From the NCBI GenBank assembly GCA_018883065.1, contig VEQT01000003.1:1-64000 (forward strand): a DNA stretch of 64,000 nucleotides, given 5' to 3'. A program made the position numbers and the translations under genes. The stretch comes from Flavobacterium sp. (GTDB taxonomy: Bacteria; Bacteroidota; Bacteroidia; Flavobacteriales; Flavobacteriaceae). The notes beneath the pieces are model-generated. The model did no database searches, had not been told where the DNA came from, and worked only from the letters and a program-made list of their open reading frames with translations. Positions 1 to 7,244 of the stretch are shown here, piece after piece; position 1 is the first letter of the stretch; every line of letters begins with the position of its first letter.

Positions 1-2100
1 GCAGACGGCGCAACGATTGGAAAATTTTACAATGAAAACCGAACACCAATCAAGTACGCTGATTTGCCCAAGCATTTGGTAAACGCATTAGTTGCAACCG
101 AAGACGAGCGTTTTTACGAGCATTCAGGCATTGACGGCCGCGGAACACTTCGTGCGGTATTAAGTTTGGGAACCAGCGGAGGAGCCAGTACACTTACGCA
201 ACAATTGGCCAAGTTGTTGTTTCACGGTGAGGGCTCCCGATTTTTGCCTTTGCGTATTATTCAAAAAGCCAAAGAGTGGATCATTGCTATACGTTTGGAG
301 CGCCAATACACCAAAAACGAAATCATTGCCATGTATTTCAACAAGGCCGATTTTGTAAATACCGCCGTGGGAATTCGATCTGCAGCCAAGGTTTATTTTG
401 GGAAAGAACCGCGTGACCTAACCATTACCGAAAGTGCCATGTTGGTAGGCATGCTTAAAAATCCGTCGTTGTTTAATCCGGTTCGCCGCATCGAAAAAGT
501 AACGGCACGCCGCAATGTAGTGTTGGGCCAAATGGTGAAAAACAATTTTTTACCCGAAAACCAAAAAGAAGCACTCGAAAAAGAACCCATCGTATTGCAC
601 TTTCAGCCCGAAAGCCACACCGACGGAATTGGGACTTATTTCCGTGAGTATTTGCGTGATTTCATGAAAAACTGGGTAAAAGAAAACAAAAAATCAGACG
701 GCACCGAATACGACATGTATAAGGATGGTCTCAAGATTTACACCACCATCGATTCGCGTATGCAAACCTATGCAGAGGAAGCCGTGCAACAACATTTGCC
801 TAACCTTCAGGCAGAGTTGGCTATCCAACAAAAAGAAAATAAAAATGCGCCTTTTGTGAATATCTCTGATGCTGAAACTAAGAAATTGCTCGATAAAGCG
901 ATGCGTGGCTCAGAGCGTTGGCGAGAAATGAGTGCTTTGGATAAATCGGAAGAAGACATCATTAAATCGTTTTCCATAAAAACTAAAATGAAAGTCTTTA
1001 CTTGGAAAGGCGAGCGCGATACGGTAATGACTCCATTGGATTCCATTCGCTACTACAAAAGTTTCTTGCAAACCGGCATGATGGCTATGGAGCCCAATAC
1101 GGGCCATATTAAAGTCTGGGTGGGCGGAATCAATTACAAGTATTTTCAGTACGATCACGTGGGACAAGGGGCACGTCAAGTGGGTTCAACATTTAAACCT
1201 TTTGTCTATGCCACGGCAATTGAGCAACTCAATATGTCGCCTTGTGATTCAATTATAGACAGCCCGTTTATGATTCATAAAGGCCGACACAACGTAACCG
1301 AAGATTGGGAACCCCGCAATTCTGACAACGAATACCGCGGCATGGTGACCTTGAAAAAGGCCTTGGCCATGTCGATCAATACCGTATCGGCCAAATTAAT
1401 AGACAAAGTTGGGCCAGAGGCCGTAGTAGAATTAACGCATAAATTGGGTGTTAATTCGGATATTCCAGCGCAACCAGCCATTGCCTTGGGAGCGGTTGAA
1501 ATTACGGTTCAGGATATGGTGGCTGCCTACAGCACCTTTGCCAACGAAGGAGTATATATCAAACCCCAATTCATCACCCGTATCGAAGACAAAAACGGGG
1601 TAGTGATTTACGAACCAAGCACCGAATCGCACGATGTGCTCAACAAAGACATTGCTTTTGCCGTAATTAAATTACTAGAAGGCGTGACCGAAGGTGGATC
1701 AGGTGCCCGACTTCGCACCCAAGGCGGAGGACACGGATACAATCGTGTAACCGGCTATCCGTATGTATTCACCAATCCAATTGCTGGAAAAACAGGAACC
1801 ACACAAAACCAATCTGATGGCTGGTTTATGGGTATGGTGCCTAATTTAGCTACTGGAGTTTGGGTAGGGTGTGAAGATCGTTCGGCCCGATTTAAAGGGA
1901 TAACGTATGGCCAAGGAGCTACAGCGGCCTTACCTATTTGGGCGATTTTCATGAAAAAATGTTACGCCGATGAAAACTTAACCGTATCCAAAACTGATTT
2001 TGAACGTCCGGCTGGCTTATCAATAAAAGTAGATTGTTGGGCTCCACCGGTTCAAGATACGGTACCTGCAGAGCAAGACACCCAAGAAATAGGATTATAA
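1..2100 (+). CDS. Penicillin-binding protein 1A (class A, bifunctional), 5' end outside window
   Basis: Class A PBP: a GT51 glycosyltransferase polymerises lipid II into glycan strands and a transpeptidase cross-links them on the outer face of the inner membrane. The open frame runs in from base 1, so the N-terminal cytoplasmic tail, membrane anchor and first residues are missing; 699 residues remain. The GT51 motifs EDERFYEHSGID and GGASTLTQQLAK lie in the first 75 residues. The transpeptidase has the SxxK box in GSTFKPF (about residue 395), an SxN box in SINTVSAK, and the KTGT box in AGKTGTTQNQ (about residue 597). All catalytic motifs are present, so it should be active. The next gene starts 12 bases downstream on the same strand and may be cotranscribed. 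The class A assignment is secure; the paralogue name is not. Confidence 0.93.
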   Translation, partial: ADGATIGKFYNENRTPIKYADLPKHLVNALVATEDERFYEHSGIDGRGTLRAVLSLGTSGGASTLTQQLAKLLFHGEGSRFLPLRIIQKAKEWIIAIRLERQYTKNEIIAMYFNKADFVNTAVGIRSAAKVYFGKEPRDLTITESAMLVGMLKNPSLFNPVRRIEKVTARRNVVLGQMVKNNFLPENQKEALEKEPIVLHFQPESHTDGIGTYFREYLRDFMKNWVKENKKSDGTEYDMYKDGLKIYTTIDSRMQTYAEEAVQQHLPNLQAELAIQQKENKNAPFVNISDAETKKLLDKAMRGSERWREMSALDKSEEDIIKSFSIKTKMKVFTWKGERDTVMTPLDSIRYYKSFLQTGMMAMEPNTGHIKVWVGGINYKYFQYDHVGQGARQVGSTFKPFVYATAIEQLNMSPCDSIIDSPFMIHKGRHNVTEDWEPRNSDNEYRGMVTLKKALAMSINTVSAKLIDKVGPEAVVELTHKLGVNSDIPAQPAIALGAVEITVQDMVAAYSTFANEGVYIKPQFITRIEDKNGVVIYEPSTESHDVLNKDIAFAVIKLLEGVTEGGSGARLRTQGGGHGYNRVTGYPYVFTNPIAGKTGTTQNQSDGWFMGMVPNLATGVWVGCEDRSARFKGITYGQGATAALPIWAIFMKKCYADENLTVSKTDFERPAGLSIKVDCWAPPVQDTVPAEQDTQEIGL

Positions 2101-2112
2101 TTCGCTTATCAT

Positions 2113-2814
2113 ATGATCAATAAAAAAGTCGATACTGTACAAGAGGCACTACACGGAATTGAAAACAACATGACCTTACTCATTGGCGGATTTGGTCTTT
2201 GTGGTATACCCGAAAACAGCATTGCCGAGTTGGTTGCTAAAAAAGTAAACGGGCTCACCTGTGTATCCAACAATGCTGGCGTAGATGATTTTGGTTTGGG
2301 CTTGCTGTTGCAACACAAACAAATTAAAAAAATGATTTCGTCTTATGTGGGCGAAAACGCAGAATTTGAACGACAAATGCTCTCGGGAGAACTCGAAGTA
2401 GAATTGATTCCTCAAGGTACGTTGGCCGAAAGATGCCGCGCAGCTCAGGCTGGAATTCCTGCTTTTTTTACCCCAGCAGGTTACGGAACAGAAGTAGCCG
2501 AAGGCAAAGAAACCCGCGAATTTAACGGAAAAATGCACGTGATGGAACACGCCTTCAAAGCCGATTTTGCTATTGTAAAAGCTTGGAAAGGCGATACAGC
2601 AGGCAATTTAATTTTTAAAGGCACGGCCCGAAATTTTAATCCGAGTATGTGTGGCGCTGCAAAAATTACGGTGGCTGAAGTTGAAGAACTCGTCGAGGCA
2701 GGACAATTAGATCCAAACCAAATTCATATTCCAGGAATTTTAGTGCAGCGTATTTTTCAAGGTAAGAAATTTGAAAAACGAATTGAGCAACGAACAGTTA
2801 GAGCCCGAAAATAA
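2113..2814 (+). CDS. scoA: 3-oxoacid CoA-transferase subunit A
   Basis: Alpha subunit of a succinyl-CoA:3-ketoacid (acetoacetate) CoA-transferase, which moves CoA from succinyl-CoA to a 3-oxoacid in ketone-body or branched-chain degradation. At 233 residues it has the usual length of the A subunit. The family signature [12 protein letters not shown] sits near residue 25, and the conserved [17 protein letters not shown] near residue 100. It begins with ATG 12 bases after the PBP stop. The B subunit follows after a 28-base gap, which is the standard two-gene order. The true acceptor (acetoacetate or another 3-oxoacid) cannot be fixed from sequence alone. Confidence 0.93.
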   Translation: MINKKVDTVQEALHGIENNMTLLIGGFGLCGIPENSIAELVAKKVNGLTCVSNNAGVDDFGLGLLLQHKQIKKMISSYVGENAEFERQMLSGELEVELIPQGTLAERCRAAQAGIPAFFTPAGYGTEVAEGKETREFNGKMHVMEHAFKADFAIVKAWKGDTAGNLIFKGTARNFNPSMCGAAKITVAEVEELVEAGQLDPNQIHIPGILVQRIFQGKKFEKRIEQRTVRARK

Positions 2815-2842
2815 GGAAACCAATCTTACAATTTAAATAGAT

Positions 2843-3496
2843 ATGCTTGGTAAAGAAGAAATAGCAAAGCGCATAGCCCAAGAAGTAAAAGACGGCTTTT
2901 ATGTTAATTTAGGTATTGGCATTCCTACTTTGGTGGCCAATTATGTGCGCACCGATATTGAGGTAGAGTTTCAAAGCGAAAACGGCGTATTGGGCATGGG
3001 CCCATTTCCGTTTGAGGGAGAAGAAGATGCCGATGTAATCAATGCTGGAAAACAAACCATTACTACCTTGCCGGGGGCTTCTTTTTTTGATTCAGCTACC
3101 AGTTTTGGTATGATTCGTGGCCAACACGTTGATTTAACCATTTTGGGCGCCATGGAAGTAGCTGAAAACGGCGACATCGCCAACTGGAAAATTCCAGGAA
3201 AAATGGTAAAAGGCATGGGTGGTGCTATGGATTTGGTGGCTTCAGCTGAAAATATAATTGTGGCCATGATGCACGTGAACAAAGCGGGCGAATCAAAAAT
3301 CTTGAAAAAATGTACACTACCACTCACAGGTGTGGGTTGTGTGAAAAAAGTAGTAACCGAATTGGCCGTATTAGAAGTAACTCCAAACGGATTTAAGTTG
3401 TTGGAGCGTGCGCCAGGCGTAACAGTAGATGAAATTATTGCCGCTACTGAAGCCGATTTAATTGTTGAAGGAATCATTCCCGAAATGAACGTGTAA
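2843..3496 (+). CDS. scoB: 3-oxoacid CoA-transferase subunit B
   Basis: Beta subunit, carrying the catalytic glutamate that forms the covalent glutamyl-CoA intermediate. The glutamate lies in the motif SENGVLGMGP near residue 50. The protein has 217 residues, normal for this subunit, and the C-terminal region holds the typical GVTVDEIIAATEADL segment. It pairs with the A subunit immediately upstream. The gene is convergent with the acyltransferase gene that follows; only five bases separate the two stop codons and no terminator hairpin is visible between them. Confidence 0.93.
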   Translation: MLGKEEIAKRIAQEVKDGFYVNLGIGIPTLVANYVRTDIEVEFQSENGVLGMGPFPFEGEEDADVINAGKQTITTLPGASFFDSATSFGMIRGQHVDLTILGAMEVAENGDIANWKIPGKMVKGMGGAMDLVASAENIIVAMMHVNKAGESKILKKCTLPLTGVGCVKKVVTELAVLEVTPNGFKLLERAPGVTVDEIIAATEADLIVEGIIPEMNV

Positions 3497-3501
3497 ACGA
3501 C

Positions 3502-5319
3502 CTACATTTCTCCTTTCTCTGCCAATTTGCGCTCCAATTCGGCTTGAAATTCTTCCATAACGGGTTTTACGGTACTTTCGGGCAAGTCGGCAATGCGAAT
3601 GTACATTAAACCATCGATCGCGTTGTTAAACAATGGATCTACATTAAAGGCCACCACTTTTGCATTTTGTTTGATGTATTTTTTGATGAGCACGGGCAAA
3701 CGCAACGTCCCTGGTTCAATCTCGTCAATTATTTTATCAAATTTATTTACATCAGCCTCCGTTTCATCAAAAATAAAATCTTTGTCGGCATCTTTCAGCT
3801 TGACCTTGAATTCCTTTTTGGCATGAATATATTGCGCAACATAGGGATCGTAGTAATGTGATTTCATGAACTCAATCATGAGTGATTTTGAAAAATCAGT
3901 AAATTGATTGCTAATGCTCACTCCGCCAATTAAAAATTTGTGTTCCGGAAAGCGTAAAGTAGTATGTACAATTCCTTTCCACAGTAAAAAAAGCGGCATG
4001 GGCTTTTGTTGGTATTCTTTGATGATAAATGCCCGACCCATTTCAATTGACTTGCTCATCATGTCAAATAACTCGGGCTCAAAGCGAAATAATTCCTGTA
4101 AATAAAATCCCTTTATACCCTGTTTTGTGAAAATTTGTGCGCCCAATCCCATTCGGTAAGCACCTGCAATTTTTTTGGCATCGTCATCCCACAAAAACAT
4201 GTGGTGGTAATAGTGATCAAATTTATCTAAATCGATCGATTCGTTAGTGCCTTCGCCAATTTCTCGAAATGTAATTTCACGCAATCGTCCAATTTCATGT
4301 AAGATATTGGGAATATTAGCGGCGGTAGTAAAAAACACTTCAAAATTCTTGCTGTGTGTAAGTCGGCTGTTGCCTTCCTTGCGTAACGCCTCAACTTCTG
4401 AGATCATTTTTTCGTTGTTGGCTGGCGTGGCAATGGTTTTGGGGCTTTTTGGCGGCATCAATTGATTTAAGTTGGAGGCAGATAAGAAGCTGTTGTCTTT
4501 TTCGAATGAATTGGCCAACATATAGGTTTTTTTACGCAAGAATTCAGAGTATTCTTCAATGGTTTGGTGTTCGTTTTGTTCGTTAACAGAAATGGGTTTC
4601 CCAATTCGAACTTTGATAATCCGATCTTTTTGCGTGAGTAATTCTGAGGGTAATTTTGCTGTGCGTAAGGTGCTACTCATTTTGGATAATAAATAAAACA
4701 TCCAGCTGTTTTTGGCATGAAAATAAATGGGTATAACAGGCACTTGTGCTTTTCGAATTACTTTGATTGCACCTTCTTCCCAATGTTTATCCACCACTAA
4801 TTTTCCGTCTTTATAGGTAGAAACTTCGCCAGCTGGAAACATACCCAAAGGTTTTCCATCACTCAAATGGCGTAAGGTTTCTTTGATGCCAATTACACTT
4901 GATTTCGCTCCTTTGTGATTTTCAAAAGGATTCACAGGCATGATGTATTTTTTGAGTGGGTCTATGCGATGGAGTAAAAAATTAGCAATAATTTTAAAAT
5001 TGGGTTCGTGTTCCAACATTAATTTGAGCAACAAAATCCCGTCAATTCCACCCAAAGGATGATTGGATATGGTGATGTAGGCCCCGTCTTTTGGCAAACG
5101 CTTTAAGTCGGCTGCAGGAATTTCAAATTTAATTTGGAACTCATCCAAGACCGAATTCAAGAAGTCTAAATCTTTGAGGTGTTTGTTGCGGTCGTAGATT
5201 TTGTTGAGGGTAGAAATCTTCAACACTTTCATGAGCAGCCATCCAGAAAACGTTCCCAATACACCATATTTTTCGGTGCTAATTGCTTTGGCAACTTCTT
5301 TCGCGCTCACTAAACCCAT
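3502..5319 (-). CDS. Bifunctional acyltransferase, PlsC-like plus GNAT domains (OlsF-like aminolipid synthase)
   Basis: A 605-residue fusion. The N-terminal third is a lysophospholipid-acyltransferase (PlsC/OlsA-like) domain with the His-Asp pair in ISNHPLGGIDG and a conserved MFPAGEVS substrate motif. The C-terminal half is a hemolysin/OlsB-type N-acyltransferase domain with EIGRLREITFREIGEG and GAYRMGLG. This order matches OlsF, the bifunctional enzyme described in Serratia and Flavobacterium johnsoniae, where the C-terminal domain N-acylates an amino acid and the N-terminal domain adds the second acyl chain to make ornithine-type lipids. In Bacteroidetes the head group could be glycine instead. 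The start is placed at ATG 5319; a longer frame would run through a TATCTTTG promoter element at 5346-5353. Domain calls are firm; the substrate is inferred. Confidence 0.8.
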   Translation of the reverse strand: MGLVSAKEVAKAISTEKYGVLGTFSGWLLMKVLKISTLNKIYDRNKHLKDLDFLNSVLDEFQIKFEIPAADLKRLPKDGAYITISNHPLGGIDGILLLKLMLEHEPNFKIIANFLLHRIDPLKKYIMPVNPFENHKGAKSSVIGIKETLRHLSDGKPLGMFPAGEVSTYKDGKLVVDKHWEEGAIKVIRKAQVPVIPIYFHAKNSWMFYLLSKMSSTLRTAKLPSELLTQKDRIIKVRIGKPISVNEQNEHQTIEEYSEFLRKKTYMLANSFEKDNSFLSASNLNQLMPPKSPKTIATPANNEKMISEVEALRKEGNSRLTHSKNFEVFFTTAANIPNILHEIGRLREITFREIGEGTNESIDLDKFDHYYHHMFLWDDDAKKIAGAYRMGLGAQIFTKQGIKGFYLQELFRFEPELFDMMSKSIEMGRAFIIKEYQQKPMPLFLLWKGIVHTTLRFPEHKFLIGGVSISNQFTDFSKSLMIEFMKSHYYDPYVAQYIHAKKEFKVKLKDADKDFIFDETEADVNKFDKIIDEIEPGTLRLPVLIKKYIKQNAKVVAFNVDPLFNNAIDGLMYIRIADLPESTVKPVMEEFQAELERKLAEKGEM

Positions 5320-5345
5320 ACGTAATTGTTTATTTTGAAGTGAAA

Positions 5346-5353
5346 CAAAGATA
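5346..5353 (-). promoter_or_regulatory. -7 promoter element (TATCTTTG) for the acyltransferase gene
   Basis: An exact match to the Bacteroidetes primary sigma factor -7 consensus TAnnTTTG on the minus strand, 26 bases before the chosen ATG. No clear TTG -33 element at the usual spacing was found. Confidence 0.5.
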
Positions 5354-5406
5354 ACAAAAAACTCCACTTTTATTTTTTTTTCTAAGTTCACCCGTCACTT
5401 TTTTAC

Positions 5407-5414
5407 TACTTTTG
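5407..5414 (+). promoter_or_regulatory. -7 promoter element (TACTTTTG) for exonuclease III gene
   Basis: An exact TAnnTTTG match 24 bases before the ATG at 5439. It lies back to back with the minus-strand element at 5346-5353, so this short intergenic stretch appears to carry divergent promoters. No TTG at 19-base spacing is present. Confidence 0.5.
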
Positions 5415-5438
5415 AAAGGCTTAAACTTATTTTACGGC

Positions 5439-6200
5439 ATGAAGATTATTTCCTACAATGTTAACGGTATTCGTGCGGCTATTTCGAAAGGATTTTTGGA
5501 TTGGTTGCAAAAAGCCACTCCCGATGTAATTTGTTTACAAGAAATCAAAGCCACTCCCGATCAAATACCTACACTAGACATTGAATTGGCGGGCTATCCT
5601 TATCATTACTGGTTTCCAGCCGAAAAAAAGGGCTACAGCGGCGTGGCCATTTTGTCTAAAATAAAGCCCAACAACGTAGTTTTTGGCACTGGAATTGCCC
5701 ATATGGATTTTGAAGGACGAAACGTGCGGGTAGATTTTGACGACTTTTCAGTGATGAGTTTGTATTTGCCTTCGGGTACCAACAGCGACCGTCTGGGACA
5801 CAAGTTTATGTACATGGATGATTTTCAGCAGTACATAGACCAACTCAAACAAGAAATCCCCAACTTAATTATTTGTGGTGATTACAACATTTGCCACGAA
5901 GCAATCGATATACATGATCCCATTCGAAACAAAACTGTTTCAGGTTTTTTACCAGAAGAACGTGCTTGGTTGGACAACTTTATTAATAATGGATTTATAG
6001 ATAGTTTTAGAGCACTTAACAAGGAACCCCATAATTACACTTGGTGGAGTTATCGTGCAGGAGCTCGAGCAAACAATAAAGGATGGCGTATTGATTATTG
6101 CTTGGTTAGCACGCCATTAAAAGACCGAATTAAAAGAGCCGTTATCTTGGCTGAAGCCAAACATTCAGACCATTGTCCTACGGTAGTAGAAATTCAATAA
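5439..6200 (+). CDS. xth: Exodeoxyribonuclease III
   Basis: Exonuclease III/AP endonuclease of base excision repair, cutting the DNA backbone 5' of abasic sites and trimming 3' ends. The 253-residue protein starts with MKIISYNVNGIRAA and holds the Mg-binding glutamate in CLQEIKA, the active-site GDYNICHEAIDI segment, and the C-terminal SDHCPTVVEI catalytic Asp-His. An in-frame TTG codon at 5412 lies inside the promoter element, so ATG 5439 is chosen. Length and motifs are complete. The OmpA-like gene follows after 18 bases and may be cotranscribed. Confidence 0.95.
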   Translation: MKIISYNVNGIRAAISKGFLDWLQKATPDVICLQEIKATPDQIPTLDIELAGYPYHYWFPAEKKGYSGVAILSKIKPNNVVFGTGIAHMDFEGRNVRVDFDDFSVMSLYLPSGTNSDRLGHKFMYMDDFQQYIDQLKQEIPNLIICGDYNICHEAIDIHDPIRNKTVSGFLPEERAWLDNFINNGFIDSFRALNKEPHNYTWWSYRAGARANNKGWRIDYCLVSTPLKDRIKRAVILAEAKHSDHCPTVVEIQ

Positions 6201-6218
6201 CCCCAAAATTAGTATCCT

Positions 6219-7178
6219 ATGAAACGTAAAATTTCTTTAGCATTTTTAGTATTAGCGGTAAGCACTTCTTGTGTATCCAAAAAAATCTACACCGATCTGG
6301 AAAACAAATTTGCCGACTTGAAAAAAGAAAATCGTCAATTACAAGACGACAATGAAGCTTGTACAAAGGCCAAAAATCAACTGGATTTGGATTTGGCTGC
6401 CTTGAAGTCGGAGCACGACAAAGTGAAAAATGAGCGTGACAAATACCTGGCTGATTATACAGCGGTCGATAAAAGTCTAAAAACCCTTCAAGCTTCGTAT
6501 GCCGCTTTAGAGAAAAATAGCGATGAAGCGCTGCAAAGCAACATGAGTAAAAACCGAGAATTATTGGCCCAGTTAGAAGCCAAAGGAAAAGCATTGGCAG
6601 CCGAGCAAGAACGGTTGGATAAATTAAAAAATGATTTACAAGAAAGTTCCAAGCGATTGGCCGAGCTTGAAAGTATGATGGCTTCAAAAGACGCGGCCAT
6701 GAAAAAATTAAAAGAGACGTTGTCTAAAGCATTGCGTGGGTTTGAAGGAAAAGGACTTACGGTTCAAGAAAAGAACGGAAAAGTGTATGTGTCTATGGAA
6801 AACAAATTGCTCTTTGGCTCAGGAAGTTGGGCTGTGGGCGCTGAGGGAAAAAAAGCTGTGGTTGAGGTAGGCAAAGTGTTGGCTGCAAACCCAGATATTT
6901 CGGTGTTGATTGAAGGACATACCGATAACGATGCCTATGCAGGATCGGGAGCCATTACCGACAACTGGGATTTGTCAACCAAAAGAGCTACAGCTATTGT
7001 TACAATATTGTCTGAAAATAAAAGCGTGAATTGCTTAAATCTTACCGCTGCAGGAAGAAGCGAATTTGCTCCTTTAGTTCCGAATGACAGCCCTGAAAAC
7101 AAAGCAAAAAACCGTCGAATTGAGATTATTTTAACGCCTAAATTGGACGAGATCTCAAAGATGTTAAACGAGTTGTAA
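6219..7178 (+). CDS. OmpA-family lipoprotein with coiled-coil stalk
   Basis: A 319-residue envelope protein. Residues 1-18 form a lipoprotein signal with lipobox VSTSC (Cys18). Residues about 25-165 are strongly charged and heptad-like (LKKENRQLQDDNEAC and similar), predicting a long coiled coil. Residues about 195-310 are an OmpA C-terminal domain that binds peptidoglycan, with the conserved IEGHTDND motif and the terminal NRRIEIIL strand. It probably tethers a membrane to the cell wall. A terminator follows directly. The partner and exact role are unknown. Confidence 0.88.
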   Translation: MKRKISLAFLVLAVSTSCVSKKIYTDLENKFADLKKENRQLQDDNEACTKAKNQLDLDLAALKSEHDKVKNERDKYLADYTAVDKSLKTLQASYAALEKNSDEALQSNMSKNRELLAQLEAKGKALAAEQERLDKLKNDLQESSKRLAELESMMASKDAAMKKLKETLSKALRGFEGKGLTVQEKNGKVYVSMENKLLFGSGSWAVGAEGKKAVVEVGKVLAANPDISVLIEGHTDNDAYAGSGAITDNWDLSTKRATAIVTILSENKSVNCLNLTAAGRSEFAPLVPNDSPENKAKNRRIEIILTPKLDEISKMLNEL

Positions 7179-7194
7179 AGCATAAATAAAAAGT

Positions 7195-7229
7195 AAAAAA
7201 GGGTAAGACGTTAATCTTACCCTTTTTTT
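7195..7229. terminator. Bidirectional intrinsic terminator
   Basis: The stem GGGTAAGA/TCTTACCC (7201-7208 with 7215-7222) is flanked by an A-tract on the left and seven T on the right. It lies between the convergent OmpA-like gene and the TonB receptor gene and can serve both. Confidence 0.85.
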
Positions 7230-7244
7230 ATGGATTCATTTCTA

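Noticed and set aside
2971-3477. 168-residue open frame on the minus strand
   Set aside because: It lies wholly antisense within the clearly identified CoA-transferase B subunit gene.
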